Below are positions 24,801 through 33,086 of a DNA stretch of 64,000 nt, piece after piece (position 1 is the first letter of the stretch; each line of letters begins with the position of its first letter). The stretch covers positions 186,001-250,000 of the forward strand of contig NZ_JACOQI010000003.1 in NCBI RefSeq assembly GCF_014297285.1, read 5' to 3'. The notes beneath the pieces were generated by a model, which did not search any database, was not told where the DNA came from, and was given only the letters and a program-made list of their open reading frames with translations. The translations under genes were made by a program, and so were the position numbers. The stretch is from Dysosmobacter segnis. GTDB lineage: Bacteria; Bacillota; Clostridia; Oscillospirales; Oscillospiraceae.

Positions 24801-25932
24801 CCTTCATCTGGGTACCCAGCTTGCGGCTGGCGTCGGCAAACTTATCGAAGGGCCACTTGGGCATCTTCACCACAATGTAGTCCAGCGTGGGCTCAAAGCA
24901 GGCGCAGGTCTTACCGGTGATGTCGTTCTTGATCTCGTCCAGGGTGTAGCCCAGGGCGATCTTCGTGGTGATCTTGGCAATGGGATAGCCGGTGGCCTTG
25001 GATGCCAGGGCGGAGGAACGGCTGACGCGGGGATTCACCTCAATGACCGCATATTCAAAGCTGTCCGGATTCAGGGCCAGCTGCACATTGCAGCCGCCCA
25101 CGATGCCCAGATGGGTGATGATGTCCAGAGACGCTTTCCGGAGCATCTGGAACTCCTTGTCCGCCAGGGTCTGGGTAGGGGCCACCACGATGGAATCGCC
25201 GGTGTGGACGCCAACGGGGTCAAAGTTCTCCATGGAGCAAACGGCGATCACGTTGCCCACGCCGTCCCGCATGGTCTCAAACTCGATCTCCTTCCAGCCG
25301 AAGATGGCCCGCTCCACCAGGATCTGGGTAATGGGAGAAGCGTCCAGACCGGTTTGGGCGATGATCCGCAGCTCCGCCTCATTGGCGGCGGCACCGCCGC
25401 CGGCGCCGCCCAGGGTAAAGGCGGGACGGACGATGACGGGATAACCGATCCGCTCGGCCACCTCTAAGGCACCCTCTACCGTTTCGGCAATATCGGAGGC
25501 AATCACCGGCTGACCGATCTCCGCCATGGCTTCCTTGAACAGCTCCCGGTCCTCAGCCCGGGAAATAGCCTTGGCGTCGGTGCCCAGCAGACGGACCCCC
25601 TGCTCCTGGAGGAAGCCCTCCTTGTCCAGCTGCATGGCCAAGGTCAGGCCGGTCTGGCCGCCCAATCCTGCCAGAAGGCTGTCGGGCTTTTCCTTCTTGA
25701 TGATGCGCTTGATGGTCTCCGTAGTCAGAGGCTCCAGATAGATCTCGTCCGCCATGGCCTGATCGGTCATGATGGTAGCGGGGTTGGAGTTGCACAGCAC
25801 CACGTCCACCCCCGCCTCCTTCAGGATGCGGCAGGCCTGGGCGCCGGCGTAGTCAAACTCGGCGGCCTGGCCGATGACAATGGGGCCGGAGCCGATAACC
25901 AGGACTTTTTTGATACTTGTATCCAAAGGCAT
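21895..25932 (-). CDS. carB: Carbamoyl-phosphate synthase large subunit fused to a DapF-like domain without catalytic cysteines
   Basis: One 1345-residue frame. Residues 1 to about 1066 are a complete CarB: two ATP-grasp halves (VLVIGSGPIVIGQ near 10; VIMVLGSGPIRIGQG near 552) and a C-terminal MGS-like allosteric domain (about 930-1060). From about 1069 to 1345 follows a full-length diaminopimelate-epimerase fold (GNDYIFLENF, DRHYGIGADGIVL, NADGSE, VWERGSGE). Both DapF catalytic cysteines are replaced: NADGSESATAGNALR has Ala1139 where the family has Cys, and MASGTGA has Ser1288 where the family has Cys. GEPHC also replaces the usual GNPHC. The CarB part should make carbamoyl phosphate; the appended domain is unlikely to act by the two-cysteine racemase mechanism. 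Last gene of the pyr operon; its ATG overlaps the carA stop (TAATG). Confidence 0.93.
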   Translation of the reverse strand: MPLDTSIKKVLVIGSGPIVIGQAAEFDYAGAQACRILKEAGVDVVLCNSNPATIMTDQAMADEIYLEPLTTETIKRIIKKEKPDSLLAGLGGQTGLTLAMQLDKEGFLQEQGVRLLGTDAKAISRAEDRELFKEAMAEIGQPVIASDIAETVEGALEVAERIGYPVIVRPAFTLGGAGGGAAANEAELRIIAQTGLDASPITQILVERAIFGWKEIEFETMRDGVGNVIAVCSMENFDPVGVHTGDSIVVAPTQTLADKEFQMLRKASLDIITHLGIVGGCNVQLALNPDSFEYAVIEVNPRVSRSSALASKATGYPIAKITTKIALGYTLDEIKNDITGKTCACFEPTLDYIVVKMPKWPFDKFADASRKLGTQMKATGEVMAIAPSFEMALMKAVRGAEVGLDSLNRKNDPEDHAPIWERLRRVDDHRLFTIFEALKGGTSIDEIFSITRIDRWFLAKLKKMAEFEKALEKDGLTVEHYETGKKMGYPDDTLKRLSGAAALPCEKKDAVYKMVDTCGAEFDAETPYFYSTFDKFCESRTFPRSGKPVIMVLGSGPIRIGQGIEFDYSSVHCVWTLKELGYEVVIVNNNPETVSTDYDTADRLYFEPLFPEDVMHIIEVEKPVGVVVAFGGQTAIKLTKFLDSHGIPILGTSAESIDMAEDRERFDALLERFSIKRPQGRAITGMQEALDAAHELGYPVLLRPSYVIGGQNMVIAHNDEDVRTYMEVILSGKIENPVLVDQYLMGKELEVDVISDGKDVLIPGIMQHIERTGVHSGDSIAVYPPFSIGDKMLKVIVDCSEKLALSLGTHGLINIQYLIYQNELYVIEVNPRASRTVPYISKVTGVPMVDLATRVMVGQPLASLGYGTGLYRQPPYVAVKVPVFSFEKITDANAALSPEMKSTGEVLGLGKNMQEALFKGLVSAGYKVEKEARGGVLISVNHRDQPEIVNIARKLDEMGYKLYATDGTAREISRLGTDVEIVGKLGKDNRVFQLLENGRIDYVILTGSTEPIYIRDFIHLNHRCVQLGIPCLTSLDTANALTDILASRYNQRNTELIDICHLRSERQKLKFSKLQTCGNDYIFLENFHGEITCPESLCVTFCDRHYGIGADGIVLMEHSDIADAKIRLFNADGSESATAGNALRCMGKYLYDNGLVKKEDMRIETGAGVREVHLYTANGLVTSACVDMGCASLDAAAFRFAIAEKTVVDYPVYIGGQSFNITCVDVGEPHCVAFCPRIDDVDVEFLGPRFEQAPYFPERINAEFIRVVNPSTIKMRVWERGSGEIMASGTGACAAVVAAVANGMCEKGRDVTVRAAGGDLVVNYTDEKITLTGDAKLVYTGEAVY

Positions 25933-26996
25933 TAGACTCTGCCCCCTTTCATCAACTCTACAAACTGGTCAAAGAGGAAGGACGTATCCTTGGGGCCAGT
26001 ACAAGCCTCAGGATGGAACTGGACGGTAAACGCCTTCAGCTCCGGATAGTCGATGCCCTCGCAGGTGCCGTCATTGGCGTTGACAAAACGAACCTTGCCC
26101 AGTTTCACCGTATCGCCGTCCACGGCGTAGCCGTGGTTCTGGCTGGTGATGTAAGTACGGACGCCGTTCAGATCCCGGACCGGCTGGTTCACGCCCCGGT
26201 GACCGTATTTCAGCTTATAGGTGCTGCCGCCGGCGGCCAGAGCCGTCAGCTGGTGGCCCAGGCAGATGCCGAACATGGGCACCTTGCCCAGAAGTTTGCG
26301 GATCTGCTCGATTTGATACGTGTTTTCCGCAGGATCGCCGGGGCCGTTGGACAGCATCACGCCGTCCGGATCCGCCGCCAGAATCTCCTCCGCGGAGGTG
26401 GTCGCAGGCAGGACCGTCACGGTGCAGCCCCGCTTCTGGAGCTCCCGGACAATGTTGCGCTTGGCGCCGTAATCCAGCAGGGACACCCGGAAGCGCTCCT
26501 CCCCTTCCGCCTGATAGCGGTCGGGCTCCTTGCAGGAAACAGCCTCCACCACACCGGTGATGGCGTAGGTCTTGATGGGAGTCAGATCGGCGGGGATCTC
26601 GTCGCAGATGGCGGCATTCATCACGCCGTGCTCCCGGATGATGCGGGTCAGCTCCCGGGTATCCACACCGCACAGGCCCGGCACGCCCTGCTCTTTCAAG
26701 TATGTATCCAGATCGCAGTCCGTCCGGAAATTGGAGGGTGTGTCGCAGTATTCCCGAACCACATAGCCCTTCACGCAGCAGGCTCCTTCAAAATCCTCCC
26801 GGATGATGCCGTAGTTGCCGATCAGAGGATAGGTCTGCATAACGATCTGTCCGGCATAGCTGGGGTCCGTCAGGGTCTCGACGTAGCCGCACATACCGGT
26901 GGTGAACACCAGCTCACCCACGGTGTCGGTCTCCGCACCGAACCGGACGCCCTCAAATACCTGGCCGTCCTGTAAGATCAAATAACCTTTTTTCAT
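25932..26996 (-). CDS. carA: Carbamoyl-phosphate synthase small subunit
   Basis: Glutamine amidotransferase subunit that supplies ammonia to CarB. 354 residues: N-terminal CarA domain (LILQDGQVFEG, FTTGMCGYVETLTDPSY) and a class I GATase domain with nucleophile Cys in FGICLGHQ near 248 and the His-Glu pair in FHPEA near 331. Of two tandem ATGs the second (26996) has the better spacing to GAGGAG. Sits directly before carB and after pyrI. Confidence 0.96.
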   Translation of the reverse strand: MKKGYLILQDGQVFEGVRFGAETDTVGELVFTTGMCGYVETLTDPSYAGQIVMQTYPLIGNYGIIREDFEGACCVKGYVVREYCDTPSNFRTDCDLDTYLKEQGVPGLCGVDTRELTRIIREHGVMNAAICDEIPADLTPIKTYAITGVVEAVSCKEPDRYQAEGEERFRVSLLDYGAKRNIVRELQKRGCTVTVLPATTSAEEILAADPDGVMLSNGPGDPAENTYQIEQIRKLLGKVPMFGICLGHQLTALAAGGSTYKLKYGHRGVNQPVRDLNGVRTYITSQNHGYAVDGDTVKLGKVRFVNANDGTCEGIDYPELKAFTVQFHPEACTGPKDTSFLFDQFVELMKGGRV

Positions 26997-27016
26997 CATA
27001 ATCTCCTCAGGCCGTC

Positions 27017-27436
27017 TTATTTGCCGGCCTCAGTCTCGCAGTAGATGCAGCGGTAAACACGCTTGGCCGGATCGGTCAGTAGGAATTCCTGAGGCAGCTC
27101 CTGCTCCACAGAGGTGATGCAGCGGGGGTTCTTGCACTTCAGCACGCCCCGGATCCGCTCCGGCAGCTTCAAGCCCCGCTTTTCCACCAGCTTGCCGTCA
27201 TGGATGATGTTGACGGTGATGGTGGGGTCCACATAGCCGATGAGGTCCCAGTCAAGCTCCATCTCCCGGTCGATCTTGATGATGTCCTTCCGTCCCAGTT
27301 TGCCGCTGGTGACGTTCTTCAAAATAGCGACGGTGCAATCCAGCTTGTCCAGGCCCAGGATGTTGTACAGCTCCATGGCCTTACCGGCGGTGATGTGGTC
27401 GATCACGATGCCGTTCTGAATAGAATCAATAATCAT
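27017..27436 (-). CDS. pyrI: Aspartate carbamoyltransferase regulatory chain
   Basis: Regulatory subunit that binds nucleotide effectors and organises PyrB trimers. 139 residues with the allosteric domain (GIVIDHITAGKAM near 9-21; KDIIKIDR near 50) and a C-terminal zinc domain (CKNPRC and CIYC, four Cys). Follows pyrB by 15 bases. Its presence implies an allosteric, enteric-like ATCase in this organism, where Bacillus has the catalytic chain only. Confidence 0.95.
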   Translation of the reverse strand: MIIDSIQNGIVIDHITAGKAMELYNILGLDKLDCTVAILKNVTSGKLGRKDIIKIDREMELDWDLIGYVDPTITVNIIHDGKLVEKRGLKLPERIRGVLKCKNPRCITSVEQELPQEFLLTDPAKRVYRCIYCETEAGK

Positions 27437-27451
27437 GTCCGTTCTCTCCTC

Positions 27452-28366
27452 TCACTGAATACCCAGCAGCTTCATGATCAGCGCCATGCGGATGTAGCGG
27501 CCGTTCTGGGCCTGCTTGAAGTAGCAGGCACGGGGGTCCTCGTCCACCGCCACAGAGATCTCATTGACGCGGGGCAGCGGATGCAGAATTCGCAGATCCT
27601 CCTTGGCGTTTTCCAGCTTCTCCGGGGTGAGGATGTAGCTGTCCTTCAAGCGGAGGTAATCCTCCTCATTGAAGAAGCGTTCCTTCTGGACGCGGGTCAT
27701 GTACAGGATATCCAGCTCCGGCATGACCTCCTCCAGACAGGTGGACTGGGTATAGGGAATGTTCTTGGACTTGACGTACTGCTCCTTGACGTAGCGGGGC
27801 AGCTTCAGCTCCTCCGGGGAGACAAACACGAACCGGACGCCGGTGTAGCGGCTCATGGCAGCCACCAGAGAATGGACCGTCCGGCCAAACTTCAGGTCGC
27901 CGCAGAAGCCGATGGTCAGGTTGTCGAAATGGCCCTTTTCCTTGTGGATGGTGATGAGGTCCGTCAGGGTCTGGGTGGGGTGGTTATGGCCGCCGTCACC
28001 GGCATTGATCACCGGCACCAAGGAGTGCTGCGTTGCCACCAGAGGCGCGCCCTCCTTGGGGTGGCGCATGGCGATGATGTCGCAGTAGGCGCTGACCACC
28101 CGGATGGTGTCCGCCACGCTCTCGCCCTTGGAGGCGGAGGAGCTGGCGGCGGAGGAAAAGCCCAGCACCTGTCCGCCAAGGGACAGCATGGCGCTCTCAA
28201 AGCTCAGGCGGGTACGGGTGGAAGGCTCAAAGAACAGCGTTGCCAGGATCTTGCCGTCGCACTTATGGGCATATTCGGCGGGATGCTCCATAATATCGCA
28301 GCCCGTTTTTACCAGCTCGTCGATCTCCTCGGTGGAGAGCTGCATAATGTCGATCAAATTTTCCAT
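27452..28366 (-). CDS. pyrB: Aspartate carbamoyltransferase catalytic chain
   Basis: Condenses carbamoyl phosphate and aspartate. 304 residues; the carbamoyl-phosphate loop FFEPSTRTR is near 46-54, HPTQTLTDL near 126-134 and the PLPRVNEI segment near 261. ATG at 28366 is preferred over one six codons upstream because GGAGGG lies about ten bases before it and it begins one base after the pyrE stop. Confidence 0.96.
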   Translation of the reverse strand: MENLIDIMQLSTEEIDELVKTGCDIMEHPAEYAHKCDGKILATLFFEPSTRTRLSFESAMLSLGGQVLGFSSAASSSASKGESVADTIRVVSAYCDIIAMRHPKEGAPLVATQHSLVPVINAGDGGHNHPTQTLTDLITIHKEKGHFDNLTIGFCGDLKFGRTVHSLVAAMSRYTGVRFVFVSPEELKLPRYVKEQYVKSKNIPYTQSTCLEEVMPELDILYMTRVQKERFFNEEDYLRLKDSYILTPEKLENAKEDLRILHPLPRVNEISVAVDEDPRACYFKQAQNGRYIRMALIMKLLGIQ

Positions 28367-28367
28367 A

Positions 28368-29018
28368 TCAGTTTTTCCCTCCATTGATCCAGCTTTCGTC
28401 AGACGGATTGTCCCGGAATTTCAGCAGACGGGACACATCCTCCGGCGCGATATAACCTTCCTCCGCGCCCACCTGGGCGATGGTGTCCAGGTTGCTGAGG
28501 CTCACATTCTTCACACCGGCGGCGGCCATCCGCTCGATACCCTTCTTCATGCCGTAGGTGAAGATGCTCACCACGCCCAGCACCTCAGCGCCCGCTTCCC
28601 GCAGGGCCTCCACGGTCTCCAGCACGCTGCCGCCGGTGGAGATCAGATCCTCCACGACCACGACCTTCTCGCCCTTGTCCAGACGGCCTTCGATGCGGTT
28701 CTGACGGCCGTGGTCCTTATTGCCGGAACGGACATAGCCCATAGGCAGGCCCAGCAGGTGGGCGGCAATGGCAGCGTGGGCGATGCCGGCGGTGGCGGTA
28801 CCCATCAGGACCTCCGCCTCCGGGTACTCCCGCTTCACGGTATCGGCAATGGCCTGCTCCACCTCGTTCCGGGCTTCCGGAGCGGTGAGGATCAGTCGGT
28901 TATCGCAGTAGATGGGACTCTTGATGCCGCTGGCCCAGGTAAAGGGCTCCTGAGGGCGGAGAAAGACCGCCTTGATCTCCAGCAGACGCTTGGCAACGCG
29001 CACATTGATGCTGTCCAT
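28368..29018 (-). CDS. pyrE: Orotate phosphoribosyltransferase
   Basis: Transfers phosphoribosyl from PRPP to orotate to give OMP. 216 residues with the PRPP loop [13 protein letters not shown] near 118-130 and the catalytic loop [14 protein letters not shown] near 97-110. SD GGAG precedes the ATG at 29018. Lies between pyrF and pyrB in the operon. Confidence 0.96.
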   Translation of the reverse strand: MDSINVRVAKRLLEIKAVFLRPQEPFTWASGIKSPIYCDNRLILTAPEARNEVEQAIADTVKREYPEAEVLMGTATAGIAHAAIAAHLLGLPMGYVRSGNKDHGRQNRIEGRLDKGEKVVVVEDLISTGGSVLETVEALREAGAEVLGVVSIFTYGMKKGIERMAAAGVKNVSLSNLDTIAQVGAEEGYIAPEDVSRLLKFRDNPSDESWINGGKN

Positions 29019-29075
29019 AGTTTGTTCTCCTTTATGTCAATTTTTTTGTTGATCCAATCGTTTCCGTTTCGCGGC

Positions 29076-29774
29076 TCAGCCCACGAACTCCGCCACGCAG
29101 CGGCGGTAGGCAGCCACGGGGTCCTCCGCCTGGGTGATGGGACGGCCCACCACGATGTAGTCGGAGCCAAGCTCCTTGGCCTTGGCCGGCGTGGTGACCC
29201 GCTTCTGGTCGCCCACATCTCCGTCAGCAAAGCGGACGCCGGGGGTCACGGTGAGGAAGTTCTTGCCGCAGCGCTCGTGGACCGCGCCTGCCTCCAGGGG
29301 AGAGCACACCACGCCGTCCAGTCCCACGATGGAGGCGATCTCCGCATAGTGCATCACCACTTCGGCAATGGGCTTTTCGATCCACAGCTCTTTTTCCAGC
29401 ATGTCCTGATCCGTGGAGGTCAGCTGGGTCACAGCAATCAGCAGCGGGCGGGTACCATCCGGACGGGTCAGGCCCGCCAGAGCAGCGGACATCATGGCGC
29501 CGGTACCGGCGGCATGGACGTTCACCAGGTCCACATCCAGCGCGGACAGAGCGGCCATAGCCTTTTTCACGGTGTTGGGGATATCATGCAGCTTCAGATC
29601 CAGGAAGATCTTGTGGCCCCGTGCCCGGATCTCCCGGACGATGGAGGGGCCTTCGGCGTAGAACAGCTCCATGCCGATCTTCACAAAGGGCTTTTCCTCT
29701 GTGAAGCGGTCCAGAAATGCCAGTGTCTTTTCCTTGCTGTCAAAGTCCAGCGCAACGATAACGTCTTTACCCAT
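29076..29774 (-). CDS. pyrF: Orotidine 5'-phosphate decarboxylase
   Basis: Final step to UMP. 232 residues of the short bacterial type, with VALDFDSKEK near 7-16, the catalytic DLKLHDIPNT near 59-68, the VTPGVRFADGD loop near 175 and VVGRPITQAEDP near 206. Overlaps the pyrD stop by eight bases. Confidence 0.96.
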   Translation of the reverse strand: MGKDVIVALDFDSKEKTLAFLDRFTEEKPFVKIGMELFYAEGPSIVREIRARGHKIFLDLKLHDIPNTVKKAMAALSALDVDLVNVHAAGTGAMMSAALAGLTRPDGTRPLLIAVTQLTSTDQDMLEKELWIEKPIAEVVMHYAEIASIVGLDGVVCSPLEAGAVHERCGKNFLTVTPGVRFADGDVGDQKRVTTPAKAKELGSDYIVVGRPITQAEDPVAAYRRCVAEFVG

Positions 29775-30684
29775 GATGTGCTCCTCCTATGATCTCTGTC
29801 AGATTTTCTATGCCGTACCGTTCCATCACGGCAGGCAGATTTTCGATAATGGTCTTGCAGGCATACGGCTCCACAAGGTTCGCCGCGCCCACGCCGATGG
29901 CGGTGGCGCCCGCCAGCATCAGCTCGATGACGTCCTCCGCCGTGGTGACGCCGCCCATGCCCACGATGGGGATGGACACTGCCTCGTAGACCTGATACAC
30001 CATCCGCACTGCCAGCGGGAACATCCCCGGGCCGGACATACCGCCGGTGGTGTTGGCCAGCAGCGGACGGCGGCGCTTCAGATCGATCCGCATACCCGGC
30101 ATGGTGTTGATGAGGCTCACGCCGTCGGCGCCCTCATCCTCGCAGGCCTTGGCAACGGCGGCGATGTTGGCCGCCGTGGGGGACAGCTTCAAAATGATGG
30201 GCTTTTTCGTCACCGCCCGGACGGCCTTCGTCACCTCGGCTGCGGACTTGGGATCCGCGCCGAAGGCCGCGCCGCCGCCGTGGACGTTGGGGCAGGAGAT
30301 ATTGACCTCCAGCCAGCCCACCTGCTCCTGGGCGTCCAGCTTCTCGCAGACCTCGGCGTATTCCGCCACAGAAAAGCCGCTGATATTGGCCATCACCGGC
30401 TTGTGAAATACCTGCTTGAGCTTCGGCAGTTCCGTTTCGATCACCGCGTCCACGCCGGGATTTTGCAAACCCACAGCGTTCAGCAGACCGCCGGCGTACT
30501 CCGCGATGCGGGGCGTGGGATTCCCGAAGCGGGGCTCCCGGGTCGTGCCCTTGAAGGAAAAGGTGCCCAGCATATTGATGTCGTACAGCTCCGCAAACTC
30601 ATAGCCAAAGCCGAAGGTGCCGCTGGCGGGGATAATGGGGTTGTCCATCTCAATACCGCAGAGGGTCACTTTTGTATTCACCAT
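29767..30684 (-). CDS. pyrD: Dihydroorotate dehydrogenase, class 1B catalytic subunit
   Basis: FMN enzyme that oxidises dihydroorotate; the class 1B form passes electrons to NAD through PyrK. 305 residues with PIIPASGTFGFG near 16-27, the catalytic Cys in NISCPNVHGGG near 128-138 and GMGGVTTAEDV near 244. PyrK is encoded immediately upstream with a seven-base overlap, confirming class 1B. Confidence 0.96.
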   Translation of the reverse strand: MVNTKVTLCGIEMDNPIIPASGTFGFGYEFAELYDINMLGTFSFKGTTREPRFGNPTPRIAEYAGGLLNAVGLQNPGVDAVIETELPKLKQVFHKPVMANISGFSVAEYAEVCEKLDAQEQVGWLEVNISCPNVHGGGAAFGADPKSAAEVTKAVRAVTKKPIILKLSPTAANIAAVAKACEDEGADGVSLINTMPGMRIDLKRRRPLLANTTGGMSGPGMFPLAVRMVYQVYEAVSIPIVGMGGVTTAEDVIELMLAGATAIGVGAANLVEPYACKTIIENLPAVMERYGIENLTEIIGGAHHG

Positions 30685-31418
30685 ACGATCTCCTCCTTTT
30701 CCAGCACGGGGCCGTCCTTGCAGATCCGCTTATTGCCGTATTTCGTTTTGCAGGAGCAGCCCATGCAGGCGCCGAAGCCGCAGCCCATCCGCTCCTCAAA
30801 GCTGAACTGGCCGGAGGTCTTGCAGGCGCTGTATACCGCCTTCAGCATCGGCTCCGGGCCGCAGGTATAGAGATAGGTGTAGTCGGACACGGCGGCCATG
30901 CCATCGGTCACAAGGCCCTTGAGGCCGGCGCTGCCGTCGGCGGTGGCGATGATGACCTCCGCCCCCAGCGCCCGGAACTCATCTGCCAGAAAGATCTCAG
31001 ATGCCCGGTTGAAACCCAGCACCGCGGTGACGCGCTTACCCTGAGCGACCAGCCGCTTGGCAAGGCCGTACAGCGGCGGGATGCCCACGCCGCCGCCCAC
31101 CAGCAGGGGGTGTTCCCCACTGCGGGACACATCATAGCCGTTGCCAAGACCCGTCAGCACATCCAGCTCCGTGCCGGGAGCCATGCCCGTCATGGCCTCG
31201 GTGCCGTGGCCCAAGACTTTATAAATAAGCGTCAATTCTCCATCGGACCAGTCGCACACGGAGATGGGACGGCGGAGGAAAAAGCCGGAGAGTTTCAGGT
31301 TCACGAACTGGCCGGGGGCGGTGATGGCAGAGGTGTCCCCCACCAGCCGCAGACGGTAAATTCCATCGGCCAGTCCTGTGTTTTCAGTCACTGTCAAGGT
31401 TGTTTGCTTCACGATCAT
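30678..31418 (-). CDS. pyrK: Dihydroorotate dehydrogenase electron-transfer subunit
   Basis: FAD and [2Fe-2S] protein of 246 residues that links PyrD to NAD. The FAD-binding RRPISVCDW is near 49-57, the NAD-binding LVGGGVGIPPLYG near 105-117, and the cluster Cys ligands lie in MGCGFGACMGCSC followed by CKDG near the C-terminus. Overlaps pyrC by four bases (ATGA). Confidence 0.95.
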   Translation of the reverse strand: MIVKQTTLTVTENTGLADGIYRLRLVGDTSAITAPGQFVNLKLSGFFLRRPISVCDWSDGELTLIYKVLGHGTEAMTGMAPGTELDVLTGLGNGYDVSRSGEHPLLVGGGVGIPPLYGLAKRLVAQGKRVTAVLGFNRASEIFLADEFRALGAEVIIATADGSAGLKGLVTDGMAAVSDYTYLYTCGPEPMLKAVYSACKTSGQFSFEERMGCGFGACMGCSCKTKYGNKRICKDGPVLEKEEIVW

Positions 31419-32671
31419 TCTCCTTTCAGCAGACGGTCTGCATCATACCAGACAGCCGTTTCGCCTGCTGCTGTCAGCAGGCAGCGGCCTTGGACCTCCC
31501 ATCCTGTAAAGGGTGTTGCCTTGCCCATGGAGAGAAAGTCTGCCGGGTCGATCCGATAGGTGTCATTCAGGTCGAACACAGTAAAACCGGTGTCTGTCGG
31601 GATGTTGAAGCGGCGGCAGGGAGCATCGTGGAGCAGTTCCATCAGCCGTTCTATAGAGATGACGCCGGGCTTCACAAGTTCAGTATACAACAACGGGAAC
31701 GCCGTTTCCAGTCCTACAATGCCCATTGCGCTTTTTTCCAGTCCGCGGCCTTTTTCCTCGGCACTGTGAGGGGCATGGTCCGTGGCGATCATGTCGATGG
31801 TGCCGTCCGCCAGGCCTTCCAACAGAGCCTCCCGGTCGGCCTTGTCCCGGAGGGGCGGATTCATTTTGAAACAGCCATCCTCCTGCAAGCAGGAATCGTC
31901 CAGCAGCAGGTAGTGGGGGCCGGTCTCGCAGGTGACGTCCAGGCCCTCGGCTTTGGCCTTGCGGATCAGGTCCACGCTCTCCTTGGTGGAGATGTGGCAG
32001 ACATGATAGCCACAGCCCGTCTCCCGCACCAGCTCCAGATCCCGCTGAATGGGCCGCCACTCGCTCTCGGAGCAGATGCCCCGGTGGCCATGGGCCTTGG
32101 CATAGGCACCGTCATGGATATAGCCGCCCCGCAGGAGGGAATTGTCCTCGCAGTGGGCCACGATCAGCTTGCCCAGGCGCTTGGCCTCCATCATGGCGCG
32201 GCGCATCATGTCGCGGTCCTGAACGCCTTTTCCGTCATCGGAGAAGGCCACCACATAGGGGGCCATGGCGTCCAAGTCCGCCAGTTCCCCGCCCTGCTCG
32301 CCTTTCGTAATCGCCCCGTAGGGCAGGACCCGGATCACGGCGTCTTTTTGAATGGCGTCCAGCTCCGGCTGCAAGGTCTCCATGCTGTCCGGCACCGGAT
32401 TCAGGTTCGGCATGGCGCATACGGTGGTATAGCCGCCGTGGGCCGCCGCTAAAGAGCCGGTACGGATGGTCTCCTTATAAGAAAAACCCGGCTCCCGAAG
32501 ATGCACATGCACATCAACGAAACCGGGTAAAATCACGAAAGAAGAAGCATCCATAGTGGAAATAGTACCGCCTCGGGAAACACCATTGCCCAAAGAAATG
32601 GAAACACTGCTCCGGGAGAAAACGCCGCTGCGGAATACCTTCGCATTGTTCAGTACCAACGTCACGTTCAT
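31415..32671 (-). CDS. pyrC: Dihydroorotase
   Basis: Zinc amidohydrolase that cyclises carbamoyl aspartate, type I. 418 residues with the metal motif DVHVHLREPG near 53-62, PNLNPVPDS near 87, and IATDHAPHSAEE near 297. First gene of the operon; promoter 32733-32705 gives a leader of only about 25 bases, too short for a PyrR-type attenuator. SD AAAGGAG precedes the ATG at 32671. Confidence 0.95.
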   Translation of the reverse strand: MNVTLVLNNAKVFRSGVFSRSSVSISLGNGVSRGGTISTMDASSFVILPGFVDVHVHLREPGFSYKETIRTGSLAAAHGGYTTVCAMPNLNPVPDSMETLQPELDAIQKDAVIRVLPYGAITKGEQGGELADLDAMAPYVVAFSDDGKGVQDRDMMRRAMMEAKRLGKLIVAHCEDNSLLRGGYIHDGAYAKAHGHRGICSESEWRPIQRDLELVRETGCGYHVCHISTKESVDLIRKAKAEGLDVTCETGPHYLLLDDSCLQEDGCFKMNPPLRDKADREALLEGLADGTIDMIATDHAPHSAEEKGRGLEKSAMGIVGLETAFPLLYTELVKPGVISIERLMELLHDAPCRRFNIPTDTGFTVFDLNDTYRIDPADFLSMGKATPFTGWEVQGRCLLTAAGETAVWYDADRLLKGE

Positions 32672-32704
32672 CGCTCCTTTTCTAAAAATCTCTAAACTTT
32701 CGAT

Positions 32705-32733
32705 ATGATATCACGGGTTTCTCCACCTGTCAA
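32705..32733 (-). promoter_or_regulatory. Promoter of the pyr operon
   Basis: Minus strand TTGACA (32733-32728), 17-base spacer, TATCAT (32710-32705). No PyrR-binding loop or attenuator hairpin lies between it and pyrC. Confidence 0.8.
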
Positions 32734-33036
32734 GGGTCTATTTTCACAAGAGGCCCGCCCATTGCTCCAACGCATTTCTGCGCCCCGGCAAACTGACGGA
32801 AATTATCAATTTTTCCCTCTGTCTTTAGGCGGGCACGCAGAAAAAAACATCCACCCGCCGGGCGGGTGGATGCCAGCGTGTCGAAAAAGTCTTTTCTTCC
32901 CGCTGAGCAAGTTTTCAGAACTTCATAAAAGTTCTGAAAACTTAGGATTTTAATGGCGCGGGACACCCCTCTTGGGTTTCCCGCGCACACCCTTCCTTAC
33001 CGTTGCGGAGAATTTACTACTTTATCGACAGTCTCA
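32734..33036. repeat. Hairpin cluster between valS and pyrC, with terminator
   Basis: No gene is supported here. From right to left: an imperfect GC-rich hairpin (32956-32986, GCGCGGGACACCC with GGGTTTCCCGCGC), an A/T-rich hairpin (about 32909-32944, AAGTTTTCAGAAC with GTTCTGAAAACTT) and the first copy of a 25-base palindrome (32848-32872), which on the minus strand is followed by seven T residues and is a strong terminator for valS. Confidence 0.7.
32848..32872 (-). terminator. 25-base palindrome copy 1, terminator reading from valS
   Basis: CATCCACCCGCC and GGCGGGTGGATG around a single central base; on the minus strand TTTTTTT follows. The same 25 bases recur at 33037-33061. Confidence 0.8.
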
Positions 33037-33061
33037 CATCCACCCGCCGGGCGGGTGGATG
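33037..33061. repeat. 25-base palindrome copy 2, after the valS stop
   Basis: Identical to 32848-32872. Located 26 bases after the valS stop codon but without a T run on the minus strand; on the plus strand it is followed by CTTTT. Confidence 0.75.
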
Positions 33062-33086
33062 CTTTTGGTCGGTTCGGTATTTAGGC

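Noticed and set aside
22243..25467. Open frame of 1074 codons on the plus strand opposite carB
   Set aside because: It is the antisense frame of a GC-rich conserved gene; its product has the His/Val/Leu/Gly-rich composition typical of such shadows and no ribosome binding site.
32672..32733. PyrR-dependent attenuator before pyrC
   Set aside because: The leader after the consensus promoter is about 25 bases and holds no terminator/antiterminator pair.
32848..33061. Two identical palindromes considered as a CRISPR array
   Set aside because: Only two copies, each a self-complementary terminator-like hairpin, and no cas genes nearby.
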